Numbered from the stretch's first letter, positions 8,089-17,204 are shown. The stretch is DNA of 41,447 nt from an uncultured Anaerolineaceae bacterium (GCA_937967805.1 CALBTC010000221.1:1-41447); one strand, 5' to 3'. The notes: generated by a model not told the origin, from the sequence alone. Translations and numbers: made by a program.

Positions 8089-8976
8089 TTACAGATCGGC
8101 CGCTGCTGGGATGATCTCTTTGGCGAAGGTTTCCAGCGGTGTGATTTTGAACACGTCCGGCATGTTGAAAATCGCGTGGCTGAATCCCATTTCAGACAGC
8201 TTTTTGAGACGATCAATGTTGCTGTCTGTCGTATTTTTTTCAGAAAGATGCACGGTGCCGAGGGATGTTTTCTCGATGGTGGCGTAATCGCGCCCCAGCT
8301 TCTCGCAATGCGCTTTAAGCGTGTCCAGCGCGTTTTGCATTTTTTCTGCACCTGCCCCTTCAAAGATGTTGCAGGCATCGGCGTATTGGGCCACCATGCG
8401 CAGGGTTTTCTTCGGGCCCATCCCGCCAATCATGATGCGCGGATGTGGCGTGGAGAGCGGGCGGGGATTGTTGGTGATGGCCGGTGCCGAAAAGTGCGTG
8501 CCTTCAAAGGACGTCTCATCACTCGCCCAGAGCGCTTTTGCCAATTGCAAACTGTCCTCTAGCTGCTCAAAGCGCTCTGATGTTGAGGGGTAAGGGATGC
8601 CAAAACCTTTTGCTTCTTCCTCATACCAGGCTGCGCCAATGCCCAGATAGGCCCGACCGCCGGAAAGAATATCCAGCGTGTTAACCATCTTCAGCAGCAC
8701 CGAAGGATAGCGATAAATCACGCCCGTGACCAGGACGCCGAGATATGCTTTTTCGGTGAGTCCGGCAAAATACCCAAGCGTAGTGTAGCTCTCCATCATC
8801 GGGTCGGTATAGGCTTCGCCGAACAACCCTTTAATTTGATAGTAATGGTCCATCACCCAGAGGCTGTAAAAACCGGCCGATTCTGCAGTGGTGACGATTT
8901 CTTTGAGCTTGGGACGGATAACGGCCGTTCCTCCCGGATACTTAAAAGACGGAATTTGTAATCCAATGTGCATCAT
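8089..8976 (-). CDS. LLM-class flavin-dependent oxidoreductase
   Basis: A luciferase-like (beta/alpha)8 barrel that binds FMN or F420. Visible family features are the N-terminal GLQIPSF strand, SLWVMDHYYQ, the LGVLVTGVIYRYP strand, the TLDILSGGRAYLGIG signature and the late strand PRIMIGGMGPKKTLRM. The 295-residue length is normal. Start codons ATG 8976 and ATG 8973 are adjacent; GAGGAG lies a few bases upstream on the minus strand. Substrate and cofactor cannot be decided; many homologues in Chloroflexota and Actinobacteria are annotated as F420-dependent. It converges on the response regulator with a 20-bp gap and appears monocistronic. Confidence 0.87.
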   Translation of the reverse strand: MMHIGLQIPSFKYPGGTAVIRPKLKEIVTTAESAGFYSLWVMDHYYQIKGLFGEAYTDPMMESYTTLGYFAGLTEKAYLGVLVTGVIYRYPSVLLKMVNTLDILSGGRAYLGIGAAWYEEEAKGFGIPYPSTSERFEQLEDSLQLAKALWASDETSFEGTHFSAPAITNNPRPLSTPHPRIMIGGMGPKKTLRMVAQYADACNIFEGAGAEKMQNALDTLKAHCEKLGRDYATIEKTSLGTVHLSEKNTTDSNIDRLKKLSEMGFSHAIFNMPDVFKITPLETFAKEIIPAAADL

Positions 8977-9134
8977 TCATCTCCTCGCATGAACTGGTTG
9001 GCGGCCGATACAGGCTGCCAACCATAACACAGTTTTAGGATCGGTGACCAACTTTGGCCTGCCGCCTAAACGCGACGACATGGAACGGCCGCGCCACAAC
9101 GCCGAGAATATGCCGGCTGTGAACTAACGTCGCG

Positions 9135-9953
9135 TTATCCTCCAGGCAAGGGAAAATCATTCAAAGCAGCCAGGCTAAACGCCCCCAAAAATTCCCCCGT
9201 GCGGGCGTTATGAATGGTCACATCTGCCCAACTGTTGGCAATGATGTAGCCATTCCAGAAAATACCGCCCCCTGAAGCACCGGGCATCACATAATTGTCT
9301 AAAACCAGGTGCGGGGTGGCATGATCTTGCACAATTTCAGTCACAGTTGTCCAGACCACATATGCCTGCTGCCCATCCCAATCTATTTGGCCGACCTCAC
9401 TGCCTGCAGTTAGCGTGAACTCCTCCATTGACTTGAATGGTGCAGACATTATTCCCAAATTATTAAAGTAACCTTCGCCAAAATCCAATGCTAACGTTTG
9501 GTAATTAACGGCCGTTGCCTGGAAAGCACCGACTGGCACATTTCGGAGAATGTGTTGGCCAGAGGCGTTGTACAAAGAGAATTCGGTAACGCCTTGGGGG
9601 TTTGTTGCCGAAAGCGTGGTTAAGTCGATGGAAAAATGATTGTGGGTGATGAGGTAACGGCCGTCCACCACCGTCGCATGACCAAAACTGCCGCGAAAAT
9701 CTGTGTGCTGTCCTTTTTGGAACTCACCATGCAGCACAATGCGTACCACCGAGGCCAGAATTGCTTGCTCTTGAGCGGCACAGCGTGGTTGTTGGTGAGG
9801 AAGCGGCCGTATGCAGGAAACGACCTCCTTGGTCGCCTCAATCGGTTTGTGGGTCGGAGGGTGTGCCTGTTGCTGCCACAAACTTAGCTGTGTATTTGGA
9901 AACTGAATCGAAACAAATCCCATAACGATAAAAAACAAGAAAATACGCTTCAT
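9135..9953 (-). CDS. Secreted trypsin-like serine protease
   Basis: From ATG 9953 (MKRIFLFF) the protein has 272 residues with a short hydrophobic signal sequence and no lipobox. The chymotrypsin-fold triad is recognisable: His104 or His106 in LITHNHF, Asp157 in LALDFG and Ser227 in PGASGGGIF. The V8/S1B-like spacing and a WNGYIIANSWA strand after the serine support the assignment. It should act outside the membrane. An ATG at 9965 (MGCNMKR) is an alternative start. The gene is divergent from the giant SARP/STAND protein and shares its 254-bp upstream region, including the array of GTCAAC-type sites. Trypsin-like proteases recur next to STAND proteins in bacterial conflict systems, though those are usually cytoplasmic. 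Confidence 0.78.
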   Translation of the reverse strand: MKRIFLFFIVMGFVSIQFPNTQLSLWQQQAHPPTHKPIEATKEVVSCIRPLPHQQPRCAAQEQAILASVVRIVLHGEFQKGQHTDFRGSFGHATVVDGRYLITHNHFSIDLTTLSATNPQGVTEFSLYNASGQHILRNVPVGAFQATAVNYQTLALDFGEGYFNNLGIMSAPFKSMEEFTLTAGSEVGQIDWDGQQAYVVWTTVTEIVQDHATPHLVLDNYVMPGASGGGIFWNGYIIANSWADVTIHNARTGEFLGAFSLAALNDFPLPGG

Positions 9954-10024
9954 GTTGCACCCCATTTCGCTTTTGGTCGGGTTGATAGGTCGTGTTTTCA
10001 GTGTCGTTTTGGGGCATCAACAAG

Positions 10025-10148
10025 CCGTCGCAAAAGGGTCAACAAAAGCGGGGTGTACCGTCACTAATTTGGCAAAAGCAAGATGGGAATCAGGTGGAAT
10101 GGTCAGCGTTGACGGTTTACCGTCAACAAATCGGCCCAAACCGTCAAC
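10025..10148. promoter_or_regulatory. Helically phased array of CCGTCAAC-type sites (candidate SARP operator)
   Basis: Five related octamers lie on the plus strand: CCGTCGCA (10025), GGGTCAAC (10036), CCGTCACT (10058), CCGTCAAC (10120) and CCGTCAAC (10141). Spacings are 11, 22, 62 and 21 bp, close to whole helical turns. The fourth is also half of the palindrome GTTGACGGTTTACCGTCAAC (10108-10127). SARP regulators are known to bind direct repeats with 11- or 22-bp phasing, so autoregulation by the downstream SARP domain is a reasonable inference. Confidence 0.5.
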
Positions 10149-10207
10149 AAAGACACAATTAGCCAAAGTTCATGCTACGATAAGGGGAGCTCAATGGAGG
10201 TGACGGT

Positions 10208-13200
10208 ATGACCCGGCTCACAATTTCGCTTTTGGGGAACTTTCAGGCTTTAATGGCTGATCAAGCGGTGGCAAGTTTCCGCACCAACAAAGTGCAGGCG
10301 CTCCTGATCTACCTGGCAGTGGAACAGCAGCCGCAGCAGCGGGAGCAGCTGATCGAGCTCCTGTGGCCGGGCATGCCGGAACGTTCGGCGCGGCATAATC
10401 TGCGCCAGGTTCTCTATCATTTGCGGCAGGTCCTGCCGGAGCTTTCTGCGGCAGAGAGAACAGAAGGGGATACGGCCGTTCCCACCCTACTCACCAATCG
10501 ACAAACCATTCAACTCAATCCTAAAGCGGCGCTCTTGGTAGACGTGCATGAATTTGAAGCTCAGCTGCAAAGCGTGCAAGACCACGATCATGTAGATCTT
10601 CTCGTTTGCCAGCGTTGTCGTGAGACGTTGGCTGCGGCCGTAGACCTGTATCAAGGTGACTTCCTGGCCGATTTTTACCTGAGCGACAGCAATGATTTTG
10701 AAGAGTGGGCGGAGATCGCGCGGCAAGGGTACCGGCGTAAGGCATTGGACGCCTTGGAAACTTTAACAACCATTTACATCCGCCAAAGTGAGTACCGTGA
10801 GGCCCAAGAGTTTGCCCGTCGCCAGCTTGAGATTGACAACTTGCGCGAGAGCGCCTACCGGCAGCTGATGGAAATTTATGCATTAAGCGGCCGTCGTGAA
10901 GAAGCCCTGGCGTTGTACGAGAGCTGCCGCCGGCTGCTGGCCGAGGAACTGGGGATGGGCCCCTCCACGCGCACCACCGAGATATATCGCAAGATTGTCG
11001 CCGGGGATTTGCGCTTTGATGCGCGGACAAACCGGGGCGTGCGCGGTTTTGAATTGAAAGAGGAAATAGGCTCCGGAGCGTACGGCGTCATCTATCGCGC
11101 CGTCCAGCCGACCATCGGGCGCGAAGTGGCGGTGAAGGTGATTCGGCCGCGTTATGCCAATGATCCTGAGTTTATCCGCCGCTTTGAGAGCGAGGCGCAA
11201 ACGGTTGCCCGGCTGGAACATCCTTACATCGTGCCGCTGTACGATTATTGGCGTGACCCGGAGGGTGCTTACCTGGTGATGCGCTTGCTGCGCGGTGGCA
11301 GTCTGTTATCTTCCCTGGAAAGTGGACCGTGGCAGCCGGATACGGCCGTCACCCTCCTCAACCAACTCGCTTCAGCCTTAACGGCCGCACACCAATTAGG
11401 CATCGTTCATCGCGACATCAAGCCGGCCAATATTTTGTTTGATGAAGCCAACAACGCCTACCTGTCCGATTTTGGCATCGCCAAAGATTTGGCCAGCGAT
11501 TTGCAGCTTACCGGCGCCGGAGAAATTGCCGGTACGCCTGACTATGTTTCACCGGAGCAGCTAACCGGCCAACAGGTAACGCCTCAAGCCGATCAGTACA
11601 GTTTGGGAGCCGTGCTATATGAAATGATGACCGGCGAAAAGCCGTTTTCAGATTCGCCGCTGGCTATTCGGATTCAGAAGCATCTGGCCGAACCGCTGCC
11701 GTTGGTGTGTGACAGCCGCCCCGATTTGCCCGGCCAGATTGATGCCGTGATTCAAAGAGCTACCGCCAAAGAGCCAACCGCTCGCTTCACAGACATGTCG
11801 GCCATGGCCGAGGCGTTTCGGCAGGCGGTGTATGGTTTGGCACCAACGATGGTGGCGGATACGGCCGTTCCCACCACCCACGAATTGACCAACCCCTACA
11901 AAGGGCTGCGCGCCTTCCAGGAAAGCGATGCCCCAGATTTCTTTGGCCGGGAAGCGCTCATTGAACAAATGGTGGCCGGATTAGCCGATAGTAATTTTTT
12001 GGCCGTTGTGGGGCCAAGCGGTGCAGGTAAATCCAGCGTTGTGAAGGCAGGCCTTGTGCCCGCATTGCGTCAGGGGGCGCTGCCCGGTTCGGAGAACTGG
12101 TTTGTGGCAGAGATGGTGCCCGGCAGCCATCCCCTGGAGGAGCTGGCGCTGGGGCTGCTGCCGGTGGCCGTTGATCCACCGCCCAGTTTACTGGACCCCA
12201 TGCAAAAGGATGAACGGGGCCTTCTTCGAACCTTGCGCGGTATCTTGCCTGGGGATGATGCCCATCTTTTACTGGTGATTGACCAGTTTGAAGAGCTGTT
12301 CACCTTAACCGACAGCGAGGCGCGCCGTCAGCACTTTTTAAACAGCTTGCTGGCGGCATTATCCGCGCCGCGCTCTCCACTGCATGTGGTCGTTACCCTG
12401 CGAGCTGATTTTTATGATCGGCCGTTGCAAATAAAACCGATTGCCGATTTGTTTAAAGAAAACAGCACCCTGGTTGTGCCAATGAGCAACGAGGAATTCA
12501 CCTGGGCTATCCAGGAGCCCGCACGCCGCCTGGGTGTTCGTTTAGACGAAGGTGTTGTGACGGCGATGGTGAACGATGTGGTTGACCAGCCGGGCGCGCT
12601 GCCTTTGTTGCAATATGCCCTGACCGAACTGTTTGAAGAGCGCCAGGGCACGACGATGACATTGAGCAGTTATCGTGCATTGGGCGGCGTTACCGGGGCG
12701 TTGGCGCAGCGGGCTGAGGAGTTATTCAACGGGTTGAGTGCTGCGGAACAGGCCGTGACCCGCCAGTTGTTTTTACGTCTCGTGACGTTGGAGGAAGGGC
12801 GGGAGCATACGCGGCGTCGTGTCTTGCGTTCCGAGTTAGAAGCGGTGGGGGAAAGTGTGGCGGAAGGAGATACGGCCGTTCCCCACATCCTCGACACATT
12901 CGGCCGCCATCGCCTGCTCACCTTTGATCGCGACCCGTTAACCCGAGAGGCAACCGTCGAAGTGGCGCATGAAGCCCTGCTTGGCAATTGGCAGCGGTTA
13001 CGCGCCTGGCTGGCTGTTCATCGTGAAGATATTCGCCAGCAGCGCCTGTTGGCCGCCGCCGCCAAAGAATGGACCGAAGCGGAAAAAGACGAGAGCTTCT
13101 TACTCAGGGGAGCGCGTTTGGATCAATTTGAAGGCTGGGCAGTGGGAACGGCCGTTGCCCTTACAGCAGGCGAGCAAACATTTTTATCTGCCAGCAGCAC

Positions 13201-15616
13201 CGCCCGCAAACAGCAGCAGATGGAAGAGGAGACCCGCCAGCAGCGGGAGCTGGAAACCATGCGTCAACTGGCGGAAACAGAGAAAAAACGGGCGGAAGAG
13301 CAAACGCAGGCGGCACACAGCCTGCGCCGGCGGGCCTACTTTTTGGTTGGCGCATTTGTCGTGGCCGTGGTTTTGGCCGGTGTTGCTTTTGTCAGCAGCA
13401 GCCGGGCCGTACAAAATGCCGGCCTGGCCGCCACCCGAGAAGCCCAAGCGCAAACCAGCGCCAGTCTGGCGGCCACGGCCGAAGCCGAAGCCATTGCACA
13501 GAGAAATGCCGCCCAAACACAAACCAATTTAGCCACCTCCCGCGAACTCTCTCTAGCGGCTCTTAATAACCTGGAAGCCGATCCCCAATTGAGCATCCTA
13601 TTGGCCTTGCAAGCCCTGGAAACCAGCCACACCAAGGAAGCAGAAGAAGCCCTGCACTGGGCAGTACAGGCTTCACGAGTCACGATGATTTTGGCCGATC
13701 ATACTGATTTGGTTGAAGGTGTGGCCTACAGCACCGATGGGACACAACTGGCAACTGTCAGCCTGGATGGCACGGTCAAAGTTTGGGCAGCGGCCACAGG
13801 CAAATTGCGGCGCACCTTGCCCTATGATGGGGTTGAGTATGTGGGCAATACCCTCAGGTTTGATGCGACCGGCAGCCGACTCTCCCTACTGGTAATTGGC
13901 GACAATTTGGCGACGTCGAATCTCCACATTTGGGATGTTGCCTCAGGCACGTTGCTGAGCCAAACGGAACTACCCCTTCCGGCTGAGTTCTTTCGCTTTG
14001 ATCTCAGCCCAGACTGGCAACTGCTGGCTGTTGGCCGTGAGAATGGCATCCCTGAATTGTGGGACACGGCTACGGGCGAACAGTTACTGACTTTATCTGG
14101 GCACGATGAGGCGATTAGTAGCGCTGTTTTTAGTGCCGATGGCTCCCGTTTGGTCACGACCAGTTTCGACGGTTTGGTGCAGGTTTGGAATATGGCAACG
14201 GTCTTGGAAAGTGAAGAACCTCAGCCTGAACTCACCCTTTCTATTGCCAATGAGGAGGGGTTAACGCGCGCCTTTTTTAGCAACGATGGTTCTCATCTGG
14301 CATTGGTTTTCTTCGCAACCGTGGAGATATGGGATTTGGCGGACAGTAGCCAGCCCCAACTGATCCTGACGGGGCATAACAACGCGGTTCACTATGCTGC
14401 CTTCGCGCCCGATGATGCGCGGTTAGCGACCGCGTCGGCTGACAGCACGGCCAAGGTGTGGGATGTGGCGAGTGGTGAGTTGTTGTTTACCTTGTCCGGC
14501 CATGAGGCGACGGTTTTTCGCTTGGCGTTTAGTCCAGACGGCCGTTTCCTCACCACCGCCAGCCACGACGGCACCGCCCGCATCTGGAACGTCTCCCGCG
14601 ACGCTGGTGGCGAAGCACAGACATTTGTTCATTCCGGTGATATCCCTTCTGGCAGTATAGAACTAAGCCCTGATGAACAAAAATATGCCTTCGGCACCAT
14701 CAATGGCACGACCATTGTTGGCGATGCGGCCACAGGCGAACAGTTACTAACGCTGCAAAATGAATTTAATGGGCCAGTTCATGGGATCTCTTTCCATCCC
14801 AACGGCTCACGTCTGGCGACGGCCAGCGAGGATGGCCTCGTGCGTATCTGGGATACGGTCACAGGCGAACTGTTATTCCGGTTTACCGCTCATGTTGGCG
14901 GCAACTCTGGTGGGAATGAGGGGGCGCTGGATGTTGCTTACAGCCCAGATGGCGCACGGTTGGCGACGGCGGGCGCGGACAGATTGGCCAAAGTGTGGGA
15001 TGCCGTAACGGGCGAGGAGCTGCTGGTGTTAGAGGGTCATACAACGGGGCTGTTTCGGGTGGTTTATAATGGGGACGGCCGTTATCTAGCCACTGCCAGC
15101 GATGCGAACAACGCCACAACAAACATTTGGGATGCCAACAGCGGCCAACTTATTCATTCGCTCGGCCCCAATCCCGGCCGCGCCTGGGGGCTGGCCTTTA
15201 GCCCCGACAGCCAGCTTGTGGCAACGGGAGGCGCAGGCGGTTTTTTGAAAGTGTGGGATGTGGCCACAGGTGAAGAAGCCAGTCCGCTCACAGGGCAGTC
15301 GTCCGAATTTGGCTCAGTTCTATTCACGCCAGATGGGCAACGACTGATAACGAGTGGTGTCAATGGCGTTACGATTTGGGATTTGGCAAGCGGGACAGAA
15401 TTGTTGAATCTTGCCCCAATTAACAGCAAAGGAGCCGCTTTAACCCAGGATGGACGACAGCTTTACGTCGTTGCTGCTCGATCCCCAGTTGTTCGTGTCT
15501 ACACCATCGAATTGACAGATACGATGGCCCTGGCTGAATCACTGCTGACGCGCTGGTGGACGGTTGAGGAGTGCCGCCAATATCTGCACGCGGATGTGTG
15601 TCCGGTGCAGGAGTAG
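10208..15616 (+). CDS. Giant SARP / Ser-Thr kinase / nSTAND ATPase / WD40 signalling protein
   Basis: 1802 residues with five parts. Residues 1-265 form a SARP winged helix with a BTAD helical repeat. Residues 280-545 are a Hanks-type kinase: GSGAYG loop, Lys in VAVKVI, HRDIKPAN with catalytic Asp403, and DFG in SDFGIAKD. From about 562 (NPYKGLRAF, FFGRE) comes an nSTAND ATPase with Walker A GPSGAGKSS (Lys608) and Walker B LLLVIDQFEELF (Asp692). A Glu/Gln-rich coiled coil (about 995-1040) precedes one membrane helix (about 1044-1064). Residues 1155-1795 hold about 14 WD40 repeats, enough for two seven-bladed propellers. If the single helix crosses the membrane, the propellers would face outside and the DNA-binding and kinase parts inside. 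GGAGG lies 7 nt before the ATG. It carries seven ACGGCCGT copies. Confidence 0.92.
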   Translation: MTRLTISLLGNFQALMADQAVASFRTNKVQALLIYLAVEQQPQQREQLIELLWPGMPERSARHNLRQVLYHLRQVLPELSAAERTEGDTAVPTLLTNRQTIQLNPKAALLVDVHEFEAQLQSVQDHDHVDLLVCQRCRETLAAAVDLYQGDFLADFYLSDSNDFEEWAEIARQGYRRKALDALETLTTIYIRQSEYREAQEFARRQLEIDNLRESAYRQLMEIYALSGRREEALALYESCRRLLAEELGMGPSTRTTEIYRKIVAGDLRFDARTNRGVRGFELKEEIGSGAYGVIYRAVQPTIGREVAVKVIRPRYANDPEFIRRFESEAQTVARLEHPYIVPLYDYWRDPEGAYLVMRLLRGGSLLSSLESGPWQPDTAVTLLNQLASALTAAHQLGIVHRDIKPANILFDEANNAYLSDFGIAKDLASDLQLTGAGEIAGTPDYVSPEQLTGQQVTPQADQYSLGAVLYEMMTGEKPFSDSPLAIRIQKHLAEPLPLVCDSRPDLPGQIDAVIQRATAKEPTARFTDMSAMAEAFRQAVYGLAPTMVADTAVPTTHELTNPYKGLRAFQESDAPDFFGREALIEQMVAGLADSNFLAVVGPSGAGKSSVVKAGLVPALRQGALPGSENWFVAEMVPGSHPLEELALGLLPVAVDPPPSLLDPMQKDERGLLRTLRGILPGDDAHLLLVIDQFEELFTLTDSEARRQHFLNSLLAALSAPRSPLHVVVTLRADFYDRPLQIKPIADLFKENSTLVVPMSNEEFTWAIQEPARRLGVRLDEGVVTAMVNDVVDQPGALPLLQYALTELFEERQGTTMTLSSYRALGGVTGALAQRAEELFNGLSAAEQAVTRQLFLRLVTLEEGREHTRRRVLRSELEAVGESVAEGDTAVPHILDTFGRHRLLTFDRDPLTREATVEVAHEALLGNWQRLRAWLAVHREDIRQQRLLAAAAKEWTEAEKDESFLLRGARLDQFEGWAVGTAVALTAGEQTFLSASSTARKQQQMEEETRQQRELETMRQLAETEKKRAEEQTQAAHSLRRRAYFLVGAFVVAVVLAGVAFVSSSRAVQNAGLAATREAQAQTSASLAATAEAEAIAQRNAAQTQTNLATSRELSLAALNNLEADPQLSILLALQALETSHTKEAEEALHWAVQASRVTMILADHTDLVEGVAYSTDGTQLATVSLDGTVKVWAAATGKLRRTLPYDGVEYVGNTLRFDATGSRLSLLVIGDNLATSNLHIWDVASGTLLSQTELPLPAEFFRFDLSPDWQLLAVGRENGIPELWDTATGEQLLTLSGHDEAISSAVFSADGSRLVTTSFDGLVQVWNMATVLESEEPQPELTLSIANEEGLTRAFFSNDGSHLALVFFATVEIWDLADSSQPQLILTGHNNAVHYAAFAPDDARLATASADSTAKVWDVASGELLFTLSGHEATVFRLAFSPDGRFLTTASHDGTARIWNVSRDAGGEAQTFVHSGDIPSGSIELSPDEQKYAFGTINGTTIVGDAATGEQLLTLQNEFNGPVHGISFHPNGSRLATASEDGLVRIWDTVTGELLFRFTAHVGGNSGGNEGALDVAYSPDGARLATAGADRLAKVWDAVTGEELLVLEGHTTGLFRVVYNGDGRYLATASDANNATTNIWDANSGQLIHSLGPNPGRAWGLAFSPDSQLVATGGAGGFLKVWDVATGEEASPLTGQSSEFGSVLFTPDGQRLITSGVNGVTIWDLASGTELLNLAPINSKGAALTQDGRQLYVVAARSPVVRVYTIELTDTMALAESLLTRWWTVEECRQYLHADVCPVQE

Positions 15617-15628
15617 GGTAAATTTCCT

Positions 15629-16282
15629 ATGGAAACCGCAACCGTGCCGGGTGAACTTTGGGGAAAAGCAGCACAAGATTGGGCAGAGATTCAGGAACCG
15701 ATGACCCGGCCCTTGTGGGAAGCTATGCTCAATGCAGCGCAAGTTGGGCCGGGAACGCGCCTGCTTGATGTCGGCTGCGGCAGTGGTGGGGCCAGTGTGT
15801 TGGCCGCAGCAAGGGGGGCGCAGGTTACTGGGCTGGACGCAGCTAACGGCTTAGTTGCATTCGCTCGTGAACGTTCTCCTAACTGTGAGTTCCACGTTGG
15901 CGACATGGCAGCGTTGCCATTTGCCGATGGTTCGTTTGACGTGGTGTTTGCGGCTAATTCGCTGCAATTTGCCGGCGATTGGCTGGCTGCGCTGCGTGAA
16001 GTTGGCCGGGTATGTGTGGTGAACGGCCGTATCACCATCGGTCTATTTGGTCCACCGGAGCAGGTAGCGTTTCGCGTTATCTTCAAGACGATTAGCGCTG
16101 TGATGCCGGAACCCCTGCCGGGTGGCGGGCCATTTGCCCTTTCCGCGCCAGGGAAGTTGGAGGACCTGTTTGAGAAAGCGGGTCTGAATGTGCTGGCGCG
16201 TGCGGTTGAACCGTTTTCTTGTGGAGACGGCCGTATTCTCATTCAACCAAATAGTTTCAAATTTGTTGTGGCAACCGCGTAG
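15629..16282 (+). CDS. Class I SAM-dependent methyltransferase
   Basis: 217 residues with the SAM-binding motif LLDVGCGSGG (residues 44-53), the acidic post-motif GLDAANGL, then HVGDMAALPFADGSFDVV typical of Methyltransf_11/UbiE-like enzymes. The substrate is unknown; small-molecule or lipid methylation is typical of this fold. It begins 13 bp after the giant signalling gene and is probably co-transcribed with it, with TAGGG as a weak ribosome site. The C-terminal half is less conserved and ends in a short basic and hydrophobic tail. Two ACGGCCGT copies are read as Asn/Asp-Gly-Arg. Confidence 0.88.
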   Translation: METATVPGELWGKAAQDWAEIQEPMTRPLWEAMLNAAQVGPGTRLLDVGCGSGGASVLAAARGAQVTGLDAANGLVAFARERSPNCEFHVGDMAALPFADGSFDVVFAANSLQFAGDWLAALREVGRVCVVNGRITIGLFGPPEQVAFRVIFKTISAVMPEPLPGGGPFALSAPGKLEDLFEKAGLNVLARAVEPFSCGDGRILIQPNSFKFVVATA

Positions 16283-16449
16283 ATTTTTACGCCGGTGAAA
16301 TGAGGTTCAACATGAAAACGTTTTGTCTAAGTGAAATCTGTTAAAATACAGGCAGCACCGAGCAGACTGTTTAAAAAAGGTGAATGATGCCCAATTTTAC
16401 ATTAACGAAGTGACAAACAGTTGAACCAGCCAATCTATGGAGACAATTC

Positions 16450-16752
16450 ATGAGCGAACAAGACATACGCTGGCAGCAGCGCTTTAACAACTATACTAAA
16501 GCGCTGGCCCAACTGCGGGACGCTGTTACCCTGGCGCAGCAGCGGTCGCTCTCCAAACTGGAACAGCAAGACCTTATTCAAGGCTTTGAATTTACCCATG
16601 AGCTGGCCTGGAAGACGCTGAAAGATTTCCTGGAACATCGTGGGGTCCTGGACCTTTATGGTTCTAAGGATGCCACTCGCCAGGCATTCAAATTCGAAGC
16701 TTTGCACAGTAAGCTGTCTGCATTAAGGGAGTTGGAGGCTGAAGAAACATGA
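16450..16752 (+). CDS. HEPN-like nucleotidyltransferase partner (HI0074 family), internally deleted
   Basis: 100 residues; family members are usually about 130-145. The N-terminal two thirds are typical (FNNYTKALAQL, QGFEFTHELAWKTLKDFLE, then GSKDATRQAFK). In normal members about 40-60 residues with the RNxxxH-type HEPN active site then follow. Here the sequence jumps from AFK to a short tail ending ELEAEET, and only about 60 bp remain before the next gene, so the segment is gone rather than frameshifted. RNase activity of the HepT type is therefore unlikely. It overlaps the MNT gene by ATGA, as in intact HEPN/MNT pairs. A GGAGA ribosome site precedes the ATG. Confidence 0.8.
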   Translation: MSEQDIRWQQRFNNYTKALAQLRDAVTLAQQRSLSKLEQQDLIQGFEFTHELAWKTLKDFLEHRGVLDLYGSKDATRQAFKFEALHSKLSALRELEAEET

Positions 16753-17072
16753 AATACGGTCTCCCTTCTGGTGTTGTGCAAAAAATTACGGCCGTTCTCA
16801 CCCGCTACCCCCAGGTAGAAAAAGCCACCCTCTACGGTTCACGCGCCAAAGGCAATTACAAAAACGGCTCCGACATTGACCTGGCCCTGCACGGCGGTGC
16901 GGACTTAACCTTGCGCGTGGTTTACCGCATCCTCGACGATCTCGACGATCTGCTGCTGCCCTACACCATTGACCTCTCCATCTTCCATGATATTGTCGAT
17001 CCCGATGTGATTGATCATATTCAGCGAGTTGGTGTCCCCTTTTATGAAAGAGAAACGGCCGTTAAACAATAG
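16749..17072 (+). CDS. MNT-type minimal nucleotidyltransferase (HI0073/MntA-like)
   Basis: 107 residues with the polymerase-beta superfamily signature: Gly30-Ser31 in LYGSRAKGN, Asp42 and Asp44 in GSDIDLAL, and the third acidic residue Asp75 in YTIDLSIF. In the characterised HepT/MntA toxin-antitoxin system such proteins AMPylate and silence the HEPN toxin. Here the partner lacks its active-site segment, so this may be a decayed module, or one kept for another purpose. All catalytic residues are intact. Translation is coupled to the upstream gene by a 4-bp overlap. Confidence 0.88.
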   Translation: MKYGLPSGVVQKITAVLTRYPQVEKATLYGSRAKGNYKNGSDIDLALHGGADLTLRVVYRILDDLDDLLLPYTIDLSIFHDIVDPDVIDHIQRVGVPFYERETAVKQ

Positions 17073-17175
17073 ACTAAATGTCGCAACCATTGTGCAGGTT
17101 GAATAAGGTTTGAGTTGAAGGTGCGGCCGTTCCCCAACAAACGCTTCACCACCAAATAATTCCCTCCCACAAGCC

Positions 17176-17204
17176 TTGAGAAACAATCCAGATTTGTTTA
17201 TACT
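17176..17204 (+). promoter_or_regulatory. Predicted sigma-70-type promoter
   Basis: TTGAGA (17176-17181), 17-nt spacer, TATACT (17199-17204), giving a leader of about 55 nt before ATG 17265. A direct repeat of ATACTGCC overlaps the -10 region and recurs 19 bp downstream (17200 and 17219). Confidence 0.6.

Noticed and set aside
9135..9953. Protease as a confirmed cytoplasmic effector of the STAND protein
   Set aside because: It has an N-terminal signal-like hydrophobic segment, so it is probably exported; the link is kept only as a hypothesis.
16321..16347. Promoter before the HEPN/MNT pair (TTGTCT / TAAAAT)
   Set aside because: The spacer is only 13 nt, too short for a sigma-70 promoter.
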